Source: Celeribacter naphthalenivorans (GTDB lineage: Bacteria; Pseudomonadota; Alphaproteobacteria; Rhodobacterales; Rhodobacteraceae). Taken from it: 64,000 bases of DNA. Where the stretch lies: assembly GCF_020524585.1 (NCBI RefSeq), contig NZ_JAIVLK010000002.1, positions 62,001 to 126,000 of the forward strand, given 5' to 3'. Shown here one piece after another: positions 54,192 to 63,266 of the stretch; positions within the stretch are counted from its first letter, which is position 1; the number at the start of each line of letters is the position of its first letter. The notes under the pieces are model-generated. The model saw nothing but the letters and a program-made list of their open reading frames with translations. It was not told the DNA's origin and made no database searches. The translations under genes and the position numbers were made by a program.

Positions 54192-54692
54192 TTAGCGCCG
54201 CACTTGGCGCGCGCCGTCAGCCCCGCGCACAATCACCGTGCGAATGCCCGCGATGTCCGTGTTCGACAAAGATTTCGCCGCCGTAATCTGACGCTGCGCA
54301 GGGCTGAGCGCAGGCACCGTCTCAGAGGGCGCACGCAGGCGGAAATCAAAGACCAAAGTGTCGGCGCGATCAGAGGGCGCGGCGACCAATTCGGCGTCAT
54401 AATAGCCCGCAGAGGGCAGGGCGGCGGTGGCGGTCACGATGGCGCCTGAGGCGGATTTGACCATTTGCACCTCAGTGATCTGAGGCGCCAGCGGGCGGGT
54501 GTCGACAAAGACCGGATAGCCTTTGCGCGGCGCGAGGGTTGGCAGGACCGTGACGTTCTGGCCGTTCTGATCGACCGCGACGGCTTCGGATTTTCCGAAC
54601 CAGTTGAGCGGGTTGAACCGCGACTCTTTCACTGTGGCGCAGCCCGCCAAAAGTGACAAAACCAGCCCCGAAATGATCACCTGACGCCGCAT
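54192..54692 (-). CDS. lipoprotein of unknown function
   Basis: The 166-residue precursor has a lipoprotein signal ending in LLAGC (Cys18). A SRFNPLNWFG segment follows, then a strand-rich domain with VFVDTRPLAPQITEVQMVKS and RADTLVFDFRLRAPS. AAGGGAGAA precedes the ATG at 54692. It resembles small conserved lipoproteins of Rhodobacteraceae; I know no function. Confidence 0.75.
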   Translation of the reverse strand: MRRQVIISGLVLSLLAGCATVKESRFNPLNWFGKSEAVAVDQNGQNVTVLPTLAPRKGYPVFVDTRPLAPQITEVQMVKSASGAIVTATAALPSAGYYDAELVAAPSDRADTLVFDFRLRAPSETVPALSPAQRQITAAKSLSNTDIAGIRTVIVRGADGARQVRR

Positions 54693-54881
54693 CGGCTTCT
54701 CCCTTACACCTTCGTGGTCCAAGGGCTACCCGAAAAGCCCCCTATTGAAAAGCCCGCGTTGCGGCGCCAGTCGAAAACACATGGCAAAGCGTAGGGCATA
54801 GCGCGGGGCAAAGAGCGGCGGACTGGACCTTTGCCGGGCAAAGGCCTATGTGATTTTGGCAGCAAAACTGAGGATCCGATC

Positions 54882-55292
54882 ATGGCGCAAGAGAAGTTCG
54901 AAGAGATTGTCGAAACCTTTGAGTTTCTGGACGATTGGGAGGACCGCTATCGCCATGTGATCGAGATGGGCAAGGCCTTTCCGCCGCTTGATGACGCCTT
55001 CAAGGTGCCTGCGACCAAGGTCGAGGGCTGCGCCTCGCAGGTCTGGCTGGTGCCGACGATCGAGGGCGGTAAATTCGAGTTTCAGGGCGCCTCTGACGCG
55101 ATGATCGTGCAGGGCCTGATTGCGATTTTGCATGAATTGTTCGCCGGATTGACCGTCTCTGAGGTCTTGACCACCGATGCGCCCGCCGAGCTCGCCCGAT
55201 TGGGCCTCGATGAACACCTGTCGTCGCAGCGCTCCAACGGTCTGCGCGCCATGGTCGAACGGATCAGGGAGACCGCGCAAAAAGCGGCCTGA
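54882..55292 (+). CDS. sufE: SufE, cysteine desulfuration partner of SufS
   Basis: Accepts sulfur from SufS and passes it on for Fe-S cluster assembly. It has 136 residues. The sulfur-carrying Cys50 lies in KVEGCASQVW; FEFLDDWEDRYRHVIEMGK opens the fold and LSSQRSNGLRAMVERI closes it. ATG 54882 has GAGGAT upstream; the 17 extra upstream codons are ignored. It sits next to a radical SAM gene, an enzyme that needs an Fe-S cluster. Confidence 0.93.
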   Translation: MAQEKFEEIVETFEFLDDWEDRYRHVIEMGKAFPPLDDAFKVPATKVEGCASQVWLVPTIEGGKFEFQGASDAMIVQGLIAILHELFAGLTVSEVLTTDAPAELARLGLDEHLSSQRSNGLRAMVERIRETAQKAA

Positions 55293-55363
55293 AAATCGCA
55301 CGACAAGAGGGAGGACTAAGTTCTCCACTTGGCAAATGTTCTCTTTTTGTTCATATTTGTGGC

Positions 55364-56488
55364 ATGAGCCACGAATCCAGAAACCCCTCCCATCTTTCGA
55401 GCGATTTCTTCAGCGACACGCTGCCTTTGGGACTGGTGCCCAAAGCGCGTGGCAGCACGTCCAACGCCGCCGGCCGGTTCGAACGTCTCGCCCGCGAAAC
55501 CTTCATTGACGGTTGGGATGCGGAGCTTGAACAAAGCGTGATGCGCACCACCACGGTGGATGAGCGCCCGCGCAAAATCATCACCCGCAACGACAGCCCC
55601 GACATTCCTTTTGATCGCTCGATCAATCCCTATCGCGGCTGCGAACACGGCTGTTCTTACTGTTTTGCCCGCCCGAGCCATGCCTATCTGGGCCTGTCTC
55701 CGGGGTTGGATTTTGAAACTCGGCTGACGCGCAAACTGGGGGCGGCGGAGGTCTTGCGCCGCGAACTCTCCGCCAAAAGCTATGAGGTCGCGCCGATTGC
55801 CATGGGCACCAACACCGATCCGTATCAGCCTATCGAGGCGCGTGACCGCATCATGCGCAGCATTCTCGAGGTGCTTGCGGAGCACAATCACCCGGTGACC
55901 ATCGTCACCAAGGGCACATTGATCGAGCGCGACATTGATATTTTAGCGCCGATGGCCGCGAAAGGCCTTGTGCATGTCGGGGTGTCGGTGACGACGCTGG
56001 GTTCGCGCCTGTCGCGTCAGTTGGAGCCGCGCGCGCCCGTGCCTGCGCGGCGGCTGAAAACCATCCGCGCGCTCTCTGAGGCGGGCATTCCCGTCCGCGT
56101 CATGGTCGCGCCCATCATTCCCGCGCTCACCGATCACGAGTTGGAGGCCATTTTGACGGCCGCGGCCACGCATGGGGCCAAAGCGGCGGCCTATATCATG
56201 TTGCGCCTGCCTCTGGAGGTCGCGCCTTTGTTCGAGGAGTGGCTTGAAACCCATGTGCCAGACCGCGCCGCGCGGGTGATGAACCGGGTGCGCGAGTTGC
56301 GCGGCGGCAAGGCCAATGACAGCACCTTCGGCACGCGGATGCGGGGCGAGGGCGAATGGGCGGAGCTGATGTCGAAACGCTTCGAGGTCGCGCTGTCCCG
56401 CACCGGATTGTCGCGCAAGGGAACAGTCCTGCGCACGGATCTCTTTGCTGTGCCGCCCAAACCGGGCGATCAGCTGAGCCTGTTTTAA
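55364..56488 (+). CDS. PA0069 family radical SAM protein
   Basis: Radical SAM enzyme of 374 residues. The cluster motif is Cys93, Cys97 and Cys100 in GCEHGCSYCFARP, followed by NTDPYQPIE and RDIDILAPMAAKGLVHVGVSV. The pattern RSINPYRGCEHGC is specific to the PA0069/Rv2578c group, related to spore photoproduct lyase, whose reaction is unknown. It converges with the methyltransferase gene and overlaps its stop by 4 bases. Confidence 0.92.
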   Translation: MSHESRNPSHLSSDFFSDTLPLGLVPKARGSTSNAAGRFERLARETFIDGWDAELEQSVMRTTTVDERPRKIITRNDSPDIPFDRSINPYRGCEHGCSYCFARPSHAYLGLSPGLDFETRLTRKLGAAEVLRRELSAKSYEVAPIAMGTNTDPYQPIEARDRIMRSILEVLAEHNHPVTIVTKGTLIERDIDILAPMAAKGLVHVGVSVTTLGSRLSRQLEPRAPVPARRLKTIRALSEAGIPVRVMVAPIIPALTDHELEAILTAAATHGAKAAAYIMLRLPLEVAPLFEEWLETHVPDRAARVMNRVRELRGGKANDSTFGTRMRGEGEWAELMSKRFEVALSRTGLSRKGTVLRTDLFAVPPKPGDQLSLF

Positions 56489-57489
56489 AGCGCGTCCTCG
56501 GCAGGGTCTGTGTCGACCACGAAGGGCCCAAGGGCTGCGACCACCTGTTCGAGTGTCGGGCGGGCACCTTGCGGACGATGTTCCAGCGCCTGTTTCATCG
56601 CTTTGAGATGCGCAGGGCTTGTGCCACAGCATCCTCCGATGATCCGCGCGCCAGCATCACGTGCGAGACAGGCGTAATTGGCCATCATCGCAGGCGTGAT
56701 GTCGTACTGCAGCTGTCCGTCGATCACCTGCGGCTGGCCTGCGTTGGCTTTGGCCACGATGGGGCATTCGGGCGCGCGGGCGGTGAGGTCCAAAATGCTG
56801 CGCACCACAGCGGACGGCCCCGCGCCGCAATTTGCGCCATAGGCCAAAGGCGGTTGCGCCATCCTGTCCACCAGAGTGGAAAGCTGCGCCGGGGTGACGC
56901 CCATCATCGTCGCGCCGCCCGTGTCGAAACTCATCGTCCCGATCCAAGGCAGCCCCGCGTTGCTGGCCCCTTCGGCGGCGGCGCTCAATTCGTCGAGTGA
57001 AGACATGGTTTCGATCCAAGCAATATCGACGCCCCCGGCTTTCAACGCTCGCGCCTGATCGAAAAACATCTCAGTGGCCTCCGTCTGGGAGAGCGTGCCC
57101 ATCGGGGCCAAAATCTCTCCTGTCGGCCCCATCGTCCCGGCGACGACCACCGGGCGTGTGGCGGTGTCGGCGGCTTGGCGGGCCAGCTTGGCGGCGGTTT
57201 TGTTGATCTCAAAGACCTGAGCTTCGGCGCCCATATGTTTCAGCCGTGCCGCGGTGCCGCCAAAGGAGTTGGTCAGAAGAATGTCGGCCCCTGCCGCGAT
57301 GGCCTCTTGGTGCAAGGTCAGGACGCATTCGGGTCTGTCGAAATTCCACATCTCCGGCGCTGTGCCGCGCGGGAGGCCCATGTCATAGAGCGTCGTCGCC
57401 ATGGCTCCATCGGCCAAAAGCCACTCGTGGGCGCTCAGCAGTTGGCTCAAAAGGGTGTCAGACGGCGTATCGGGCACGAGTTTGGACAT
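56485..57489 (-). CDS. homocysteine S-methyltransferase, betaine type
   Basis: Methyl transfer to homocysteine to form methionine, probably from betaine as in roseobacters. It has 334 residues. The zinc-binding cysteines are Cys221 in YGANCG and Cys287/Cys288 in IIGGCCGT; LLADGAMATTLYDMGLP and TNSFGGTAARL are typical N-terminal blocks. ATG 57489 has CGGAG 6 bases upstream. The betaine donor is inferred from close likeness to BmtB-type proteins, not from a specific residue. Confidence 0.85.
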   Translation of the reverse strand: MSKLVPDTPSDTLLSQLLSAHEWLLADGAMATTLYDMGLPRGTAPEMWNFDRPECVLTLHQEAIAAGADILLTNSFGGTAARLKHMGAEAQVFEINKTAAKLARQAADTATRPVVVAGTMGPTGEILAPMGTLSQTEATEMFFDQARALKAGGVDIAWIETMSSLDELSAAAEGASNAGLPWIGTMSFDTGGATMMGVTPAQLSTLVDRMAQPPLAYGANCGAGPSAVVRSILDLTARAPECPIVAKANAGQPQVIDGQLQYDITPAMMANYACLARDAGARIIGGCCGTSPAHLKAMKQALEHRPQGARPTLEQVVAALGPFVVDTDPAEDAL

Positions 57490-57567
57490 GTGGTCTCCGG
57501 CAAATGCAATGCCTGACCTCCTAAAGCCTTTTGCAAAGAGAGGCAAAACACGTCGGCGACAACAGGT

Positions 57568-59622
57568 TTATTTTCGGCGCAGTTTCAGGGCTTTGGAGAG
57601 CCGCAAAGTCGGGTGGGTGGCGGAGCGGGCCGCTTTCATCGGGTTGGCGGTTACTTTCGGCGGCGGCGCGGTCACGCGGCGCAGGATGTCCATGCCCGCG
57701 ACCGTGAGCGCCAGACGCGTCGGTGCGGCCAGATAAAGCGTTTCCCACTGCGGTGCGAAGGCCGATTTGAAGCGGCGCAATCCTGCCGCCCCGGAGCGCG
57801 CAAGGAATTTTTGACGCAGCCAGCGGGTCAGGGGCGCGTGGTCTTCGCCCTGCCACGGGACGGCGGCCAAAGACAGGCGCGGCACGCCCTGTTTGCGGGC
57901 GGCCTCGATGGCTTTGACGATCAAAAGCTGGATCGTGCCATCGGGCGCGGCCTCGCCAGAGCGCATCAGATCGAGCGTCATCTCATTGCGGCTTTCATGA
58001 AAGCTGACGAAGGCCACGAGGTTGGTGCCTTGCCACGCCAGAAACACCCGCTGACAAGAAATGTAGTCGCGATCATAGGTGCCCATGGAAAAGCCGCGTT
58101 CCTGACCGCGCATCGCCAGCCATTCGGCGGCCACGCGGTCCATTTGACCGAGCGGCAGATCGCGAATGCCTTCGGTGACGCGAATGCGGCCTTCTTCGGC
58201 TTTGCGAAGAATACGTCGCAGTTGGCGTGTTTTCGAGCCTTCCAGATTGAACTCCGCCGGGATGAGCCAGGCTTCTTCGGCGGTGGACAGCACTTGCCAG
58301 CCCGCGCGGCGGGCGGAGGCGGCCATGCGGGCGCCGCATTTGTAGATCGCAGGCATCCGGTAGCGCCGGGCGGCGGCACGCGAGAGCGCATCACGGGTTT
58401 GTCCGGGGCAGTGCGCGGAGATCGGATCGGAGAGCATGACAAGCGACTGACCTATGGGGGAGGCCAGCCCCAGAGCCGTGCCATCTGCGGCAGACAACAG
58501 AGAGAAATCGCGGGTGCGCAACAGCCCGGCCTCGGCGCGCGGGGCGGCGAAAATCTGCACTTCGAGCTGGGGCGGCAGGTAGGGGGAGGGCGAGGTTTTC
58601 ACCAGATGCGGCTCGCGGGCGAGATTGCAGCGCTTGGGGCCGCGCAAAATGAAGAGCGCCGAGATCGCAGCGGGCACGCCGTAATAGATCAGGCGAAAGG
58701 CGACCACGGCGCCCAGAAGTGGCTCAATCGGAATCGCAGGCAGCAGGGACGCCAATGTGGCCTCGAATGGGCCAACACCGCCGGGGGTCGAACTGATGAG
58801 GCCAGCGCCAAGAGAAAAGAGATAGGCCGACACCGTATGTCCCAGAGGCAGCAATAGGTGATCGGGCAAAAGCACGTAAAGCGCGAGGCCAGCGCAGATT
58901 GTGTCGATGGCGGCGAGGCCCACGACGGTGACCATGGTCTTGATCGAGGGCCAGGGCAGGCGGACGAGCGCGCGCGGCGGATAGATCGAGAGGGCGGCCA
59001 GCGTGAGGAAAAGCGCGATGGCGCCGGTCGCGAGCGTTTTCATCAAAGGCACTTCGGGTTGAAACACCAAAAGCGCCATGGCGGCCACTACGGCCCAGCC
59101 CATGAGAAAGGACAAGGCAACGGCGCCGGAGAGGCGCGCGGCCTGCCACAGCGTCAGTTCGGGCAGCATGCGCCAGCGGATGAGCGTGCCGGTCAGCGCG
59201 CCAAAGCCCAAAGCCTGCGACAGGCCGATGGCGAGGATGCCGGAGCTGCGGGCGGAACTGTCGGAAATGCCGGTGCCAAGCTGGGCGTGGAGCACCCGGT
59301 CATATTGTCCGACGGCCCAGAAACTGGCGAGCGTGGCCAGCCCTGCGAGCCCCCATTGACCGGGGGTGACGGTCGCAACGGTGGCAAACACGGCTTTCAC
59401 ATCGAGATGCGCGACTTTTTCCCACAACAGCCAGGCGAAAAACACCATGACGGCCAGCGGCAGCATCTGTTTTCCGAGAAGTTTGTGCAGGCCCTTACGG
59501 TCGCCTTGCGCGACCAGCGTGGCTTTGGCGTCTGGGGTCTCGGGGCCAGTGGCGCGCGGAGCGTGCGTCAGGACGGAAGATCGTTTGAGCGTGTCCTCAA
59601 TCTCGATCTGGCTGTGTCGCAT
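57568..59622 (-). CDS. MprF-like phosphatidylglycerol lysyltransferase
   Basis: Membrane enzyme of 684 residues that adds an amino acid from tRNA to phosphatidylglycerol, lowering surface charge. Residues about 35-330 form the multi-helix flippase-like domain with SSTPGGVGPFEATLASLLP. Residues about 340-640 form the cytoplasmic DUF2156 GNAT-like domain (FSLLSAADGTALG, ADGTIQLLIVKAIEAARK, RFKSAFAPQWE). ATG 59622 has AAAGGAGCG upstream; the frame is open to 59715. Lysine rather than alanine is assumed from the family. Confidence 0.9.
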   Translation of the reverse strand: MRHSQIEIEDTLKRSSVLTHAPRATGPETPDAKATLVAQGDRKGLHKLLGKQMLPLAVMVFFAWLLWEKVAHLDVKAVFATVATVTPGQWGLAGLATLASFWAVGQYDRVLHAQLGTGISDSSARSSGILAIGLSQALGFGALTGTLIRWRMLPELTLWQAARLSGAVALSFLMGWAVVAAMALLVFQPEVPLMKTLATGAIALFLTLAALSIYPPRALVRLPWPSIKTMVTVVGLAAIDTICAGLALYVLLPDHLLLPLGHTVSAYLFSLGAGLISSTPGGVGPFEATLASLLPAIPIEPLLGAVVAFRLIYYGVPAAISALFILRGPKRCNLAREPHLVKTSPSPYLPPQLEVQIFAAPRAEAGLLRTRDFSLLSAADGTALGLASPIGQSLVMLSDPISAHCPGQTRDALSRAAARRYRMPAIYKCGARMAASARRAGWQVLSTAEEAWLIPAEFNLEGSKTRQLRRILRKAEEGRIRVTEGIRDLPLGQMDRVAAEWLAMRGQERGFSMGTYDRDYISCQRVFLAWQGTNLVAFVSFHESRNEMTLDLMRSGEAAPDGTIQLLIVKAIEAARKQGVPRLSLAAVPWQGEDHAPLTRWLRQKFLARSGAAGLRRFKSAFAPQWETLYLAAPTRLALTVAGMDILRRVTAPPPKVTANPMKAARSATHPTLRLSKALKLRRK

Positions 59623-59676
59623 CGGATGTCGCTCCTTTGGCCTATGGGCCTGATCTGTGCCATGTCGTTCAACACC

Positions 59677-59704
59677 TTTGGCCATGTGTAGATTTGGCCA
59701 TGTG
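59677..59704. repeat. tandem 12-bp repeats in the mprF promoter region
   Basis: TTTGGCCATGTG occurs at 59677-59688 and again at 59693-59704. CATGTGTA in the first copy is also the reverse complement of TACACATG at 59711-59718. This arrangement could bind a regulator about 60-95 bases upstream of the start codon. Confidence 0.4.
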
Positions 59705-59873
59705 CAGAGGTACACATGTCTTGCCGCGCTGAGGGGGTGTTGAGAGCCTTAAGCGCATTTTCCCAATATTCGATTAAAGCCTTTGACCTCTTCGAGAGCC
59801 GAACAGGGGGGCTTTGGCGCGACCGGAAACCTTTGCGGGGGCGTTTGAACGGATATTGTGGGGAACGAGAACA

Positions 59874-59898
59874 AGGCCCGCATCGTCGATGCAGGCCT
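59874..59898 (-). terminator. hairpin after the ATPase zeta inhibitor gene
   Basis: Eleven-base-pair stem with one C-A mismatch and a 3-base loop. On the minus strand it is followed by TTGTTCT, a weak T tract, 75 bases beyond the gene's stop. Confidence 0.5.
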
Positions 59899-59973
59899 CT
59901 CAAGGCGTCACAACAGAGCGTCACGTTAAGGTGACAAGATGGTGACGCGCGGTGGGGCAGGCGTGAGCTGCGC

Positions 59974-60285
59974 TCAGCCGTCCGCCAGCTCCACTTTGGC
60001 TTGGCTCAGAAAGCCCGTGTACAGCGTGCGCAGCTCTTGCATGGTCACGGACGCGCCCAGATCTTCGGACACTTTGGTGAGCACATCCTCGAAACCGGCC
60101 TCTTTCATATCGGCGCGGATCACGTCCTTGATGTAATCGTCGAGCTCCGCCGAGGGTTTGCCGAGCTTTTCGGCGGCCCAGATGGCGAGTTTCTTGTTGG
60201 CGCGCGATTCGGCGCGAAACTGAGCGGCAGAGTCGTGGGCATATTTGCTTTCAAACGCAGCTTCGCGTTCGTCGAAAGTGGTCAT
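59974..60285 (-). CDS. F1-ATPase zeta inhibitor (DUF1476)
   Basis: Intrinsic inhibitor of the F1Fo ATP synthase found in alphaproteobacteria, where it blocks ATP hydrolysis. It has 103 residues. MTTFDEREAAFESKYAHDS is the inhibitory N terminus typical of zeta, and the rest is a four-helix bundle (LAIWAAEKLG, YIKDVIRADMKEAGFEDV). GAGGAGG precedes the ATG at 60285; a longer frame to 60432 is ignored. Divergent from purC. Confidence 0.9.
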   Translation of the reverse strand: MTTFDEREAAFESKYAHDSAAQFRAESRANKKLAIWAAEKLGKPSAELDDYIKDVIRADMKEAGFEDVLTKVSEDLGASVTMQELRTLYTGFLSQAKVELADG

Positions 60286-60546
60286 GGCAGGCTCCTCCTC
60301 GTTAAACCTTTGATTTAGATTATGCCCTTTGCATATCGGGGCGACAAGGAGGCAGATCAATGTTTCGTTTAAAATATAGGCGACATTAAAACAGTTTTCG
60401 GTGCGCAAGATGACCGACCGTTCCCCTGTCATAATTCCGTCTCATCGGATCGGGCCACCTTGCCCCGAGGGCCGCCTTGCCCTAAAGAGCGCATTTGAAG
60501 TGGCCGGTCGCATCGATTCCCGGCCCCACCAGCTTTTGGAGGCCCC

Positions 60547-61308
60547 ATGGCGCGCCGCAAGAAAATCTACGAAGGCAAAGCGAAAACGCTCTACGAAGGT
60601 CCGGAACCGGGCACTTTGGTGCAGTATTTCAAGGATGATGCCACCGCGTTCAACGCCGAGAAAAAGGCGACGATTGAGGGCAAGGGCGTTCTCAACAACC
60701 GCCTGTCCGAGTTTTTCATGACCGGCCTGACGTCTCTGGGCATCCCGAACCACTTCATCAAGCGTTTGAACATGCGCGAGCAGCTCATTCGTCAGTGCGA
60801 AATCATCCCGCTCGAAGTGATCGTGCGCAACTATGCCGCTGGCTCCATGGCGAAACGTCTGGGTCTCGAAGAGGGCATGCGCCTGCCGCGGCCGATCATT
60901 GAGTTCTCCTATAAGGACGACGCTCTGGGCGATCCGCTGGTGCCGGAAGAATATATCATCGCTTTCGGCTGGGCCTCTCAGCAGGACCTCGACGACATCG
61001 TCGCACTCGCGCTGCGTGTCAACGACTATATGTCCGGCGTGATGTATGGCGTGGGCATCAAGCTGATCGACTTCAAAATCGAGATCGGTCGCGTTTGGGA
61101 TGGCGATTTCATGCGTCTGATCGTGGCCGATGAAATCAGCCCCGACTCTTGCCGCCTGTGGGACATCGAAAGCGGGCAGAAGCTCGACAAGGACGTGTTC
61201 CGCCGCGATCTCGGCTCGTTGACCGATGCCTACACCGAAGTGGCGCGTCGTCTGGGCGTGTTGCCGACGAATGGCCCGATCGGCGACAAGCCGACCTTGA
61301 TCAACTGA
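60547..61308 (+). CDS. purC: SAICAR synthetase (phosphoribosylaminoimidazole-succinocarboxamide synthase)
   Basis: ATP-dependent step of purine synthesis joining aspartate to CAIR. It has 253 residues. Typical blocks: [50 protein letters not shown] and [10 protein letters not shown] with [12 protein letters not shown]. First gene of purC-purS; purS starts 33 bases later. Confidence 0.97.
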   Translation: MARRKKIYEGKAKTLYEGPEPGTLVQYFKDDATAFNAEKKATIEGKGVLNNRLSEFFMTGLTSLGIPNHFIKRLNMREQLIRQCEIIPLEVIVRNYAAGSMAKRLGLEEGMRLPRPIIEFSYKDDALGDPLVPEEYIIAFGWASQQDLDDIVALALRVNDYMSGVMYGVGIKLIDFKIEIGRVWDGDFMRLIVADEISPDSCRLWDIESGQKLDKDVFRRDLGSLTDAYTEVARRLGVLPTNGPIGDKPTLIN

Positions 61309-61341
61309 ACTTTCAAAGACTGCCCGAAAGAGGATAACCCC

Positions 61342-61572
61342 ATGAAAGCCCGCGTTTTTGTCATGCTGAAAAACGGTGTTCTGGACCCCCAAGGCGCCGC
61401 CGTGCAACACGCGCTGGGTGCGCTTGGTTTTGACGGTGTGAACGAAGTCCGTCAGGGCAAGGTGATCGAGCTCGATCTGGCCGATGGCACCACCGAAGCC
61501 ACGATCAACGAAATGTGCGAGAAACTCCTCGCCAACACGGTGATCGAAAGCTACCGGGTCGAATTGCTCTGA
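61342..61572 (+). CDS. purS: PurS, small subunit of FGAM synthase
   Basis: A 76-residue structural subunit that joins PurL and PurQ in the three-part FGAM synthase, KARVFVMLKNGVLDPQGAAV at the start and CEKLLANTVIESYRVEL at the end. Its partner PurQ lies 1.7 kb downstream after two unrelated genes, so the purS unit ends at the terminator at 61597. Confidence 0.96.
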   Translation: MKARVFVMLKNGVLDPQGAAVQHALGALGFDGVNEVRQGKVIELDLADGTTEATINEMCEKLLANTVIESYRVELL

Positions 61573-61596
61573 TCCGCACGGCGGTTTGAAGATTTG

Positions 61597-61630
61597 AAAA
61601 CGCCCGTCAGGTTGTCTGGCGGGCGTTTTT
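61597..61630 (+). terminator. intrinsic terminator of purC-purS
   Basis: Long stem (61597-61610 with 61616-61629, one G-T wobble) with a 5-base loop and a T run, 24 bases after purS. Confidence 0.9.
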
Positions 61631-61716
61631 CGTTGGTCTGCGCTTTGCACAAGTTCCGGTTCGCCAGTGGCGCGCTGCCCTGTTTACCTCAGGAGAGACA
61701 AACAGGAGCTTTCGCG

Positions 61717-62175
61717 ATGAATTTTCAAGGACTTCCCACTCTCACGGCCCATGCCTATCGACTGGGCAAACCCGATGCCAACGGGCAGGCGCCCGAGCAG
61801 GTGCTGAACCCCTATGAGGGCGCGCCCTGTCGGCATTGCCTGCGCAATATCCCCAAAGGCCACGGCATGTTGATTTGCGCGCATCGACCTTTTGAGACCC
61901 GCAATCCCTATGCGGAAACCGGTCCGATTTTCCTCTGTGCCGCCCAGTGCGCGCCCTATCGGGGCGAGGGCTTGCCGGAGGTTTTGACCACATCTCCTGA
62001 CTATCTGATCAAGGGCTATTCCATCGACGAGCGCATCGTTTATGGCACCGGCCGGGTGACGCCACAGGCCGAGATCGACAGCTATTGCGCGGCCCTTTTG
62101 GCGCGTGACGAGATCGCCTTTGTCGACATCCGATCCGCACGCAACACGTGCTGGCAGGTGCGGGTGACGCGATAA
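61717..62175 (+). CDS. DUF1203 family protein
   Basis: The 152-residue soluble protein carries the DUF1203 pattern: GAPCRHCLRNIPKGHGMLICAHRPF, NPYAETGPIFLCA and DYLIKGYSIDERIVYGTG. Function unknown. AGGAG lies 7-8 bases before ATG 61717. It comes just after the purC-purS terminator and before a DUF1176 gene, and has its own promoter or relies on read-through. Confidence 0.82.
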   Translation: MNFQGLPTLTAHAYRLGKPDANGQAPEQVLNPYEGAPCRHCLRNIPKGHGMLICAHRPFETRNPYAETGPIFLCAAQCAPYRGEGLPEVLTTSPDYLIKGYSIDERIVYGTGRVTPQAEIDSYCAALLARDEIAFVDIRSARNTCWQVRVTR

Positions 62176-62246
62176 GCGGGCTTTAAAGACGCGCGGCACT
62201 GTCCTAAGAGAGGGGTGTTTCTCCGTTTCAGATCAAAAGGTTCTCG

Positions 62247-63167
62247 ATGTTCACTCGCCTCAAGTCCGCCACCGCCATGCTCACCCTTGCCGCCGTTCAG
62301 GTGATCGCACCCGATCTGGCGCGTGCCCAAGACATCGCACAATTCCACCACAAGCAATGGCAGGCGAAATGCGGGCCGGACTATTGCGCGCTGACCCCGC
62401 GCGCGCATCCGATCCTCTCGCTCGCGCGCAGTAATGATAGCGGGCATGATAGTGGCAATTGGGTCCTGAGCCTGCGCAATCGGGAAATGTTGGATGAGGG
62501 CGTGATCCAGATCGACGGGGCCGTGCTGGACCTGTCCGAAGATGTCGAGATCACTTTTCCGGAGGTGCTGCTCGACGGCGACACGCTTGAGATCGTTTAC
62601 GCCGCCGAAGGCTTTAGCGAAGGTGTGTCTCTGGCGGGGATCAAGGCGGCGCTGCTTTGGGCCGAAGACCAACAAGGGCGCGTCGAAGATCGCGTCGAGG
62701 ATCGCAAGCTGACGCTGCACCAACCCGATTGGGTGGCCTTGCAGGCTGAGGCGCGCAAGATCACCGAGGAGATGTGTGACGGACCCTTGCCCGGCGTGCT
62801 GGACAATGAGGCCGCGCCGCAAGAGATCGAAGGCCACCCGGAGCTGCGCGTGTTGTCGCAGCTGTGCTGGACGGCGGCCTATAATGTGGGCTCTCAGGTC
62901 TATCTTTTGGGGCCGGAGCTGGACGGCGTGGCCCCGGTGCGGGGCGCGGCCATTGATGAAGAGGGCGCGGCTGTGCCGGAACTGGCGCTTTGGGGTATTC
63001 AGGGCGACACGCGCATGCTCGACAGTTTCTACAAGGGGCGGGGCCTCGGCGATTGTTTCACTCAGGAGAGCTACCGCTTCGACGGGTTTTCCTATGTGCT
63101 GGAGCGCCGTGTCGTAGATGATGCCTGTGACCAGAAAATCATCCCCCATGTGGTCTGGCCTGAATGA
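62247..63167 (+). CDS. DUF1176 family secreted protein
   Basis: The 306-residue precursor has a signal peptide (cut near ARA-QD, residue 27). The C-terminal part has the DUF1176 motif LDSFYKGRGLGDCFTQESYRF, FVLERR-like SYVLERRVVDD and a final Cys. Probably periplasmic; function unknown. It lies between DUF1203 and purQ on the same strand. Confidence 0.8.
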   Translation: MFTRLKSATAMLTLAAVQVIAPDLARAQDIAQFHHKQWQAKCGPDYCALTPRAHPILSLARSNDSGHDSGNWVLSLRNREMLDEGVIQIDGAVLDLSEDVEITFPEVLLDGDTLEIVYAAEGFSEGVSLAGIKAALLWAEDQQGRVEDRVEDRKLTLHQPDWVALQAEARKITEEMCDGPLPGVLDNEAAPQEIEGHPELRVLSQLCWTAAYNVGSQVYLLGPELDGVAPVRGAAIDEEGAAVPELALWGIQGDTRMLDSFYKGRGLGDCFTQESYRFDGFSYVLERRVVDDACDQKIIPHVVWPE

Positions 63168-63266
63168 CAAAGCACCTTGCGGACGTCAGGGCGCGTGAAG
63201 AGTCTTGAATAGGCGGGGGACAACGCGTATCAGGCGCGTAAACCGCCCTCACAGGAGTCCCGCCCG

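Larger units (their letters stand above)
59623..59973. other. 351-base gap upstream of mprF-like gene
   Basis: No convincing gene. It contains the direct repeat at 59677-59704, the hairpin at 59874-59898 and a GTCAC-GTTAAG-GTGAC inverted repeat near 59922. The mprF promoter should lie between 59630 and 59760. Confidence 0.5.

Noticed and set aside
57490-57567. Possible SAM or SAH riboswitch upstream of the homocysteine methyltransferase
   Set aside because: A TGCAA/TTGCA pairing around an AGGAGG exists, but I could not match it to any SAM or SAH riboswitch consensus and the gap is only 78 bases.
59716-59934. Small open frame or tRNA-like segment between mprF and the zeta inhibitor
   Set aside because: No cloverleaf could be drawn, there is no CCA-type end, and the 72-residue frame has no ribosome-binding site and looks random.
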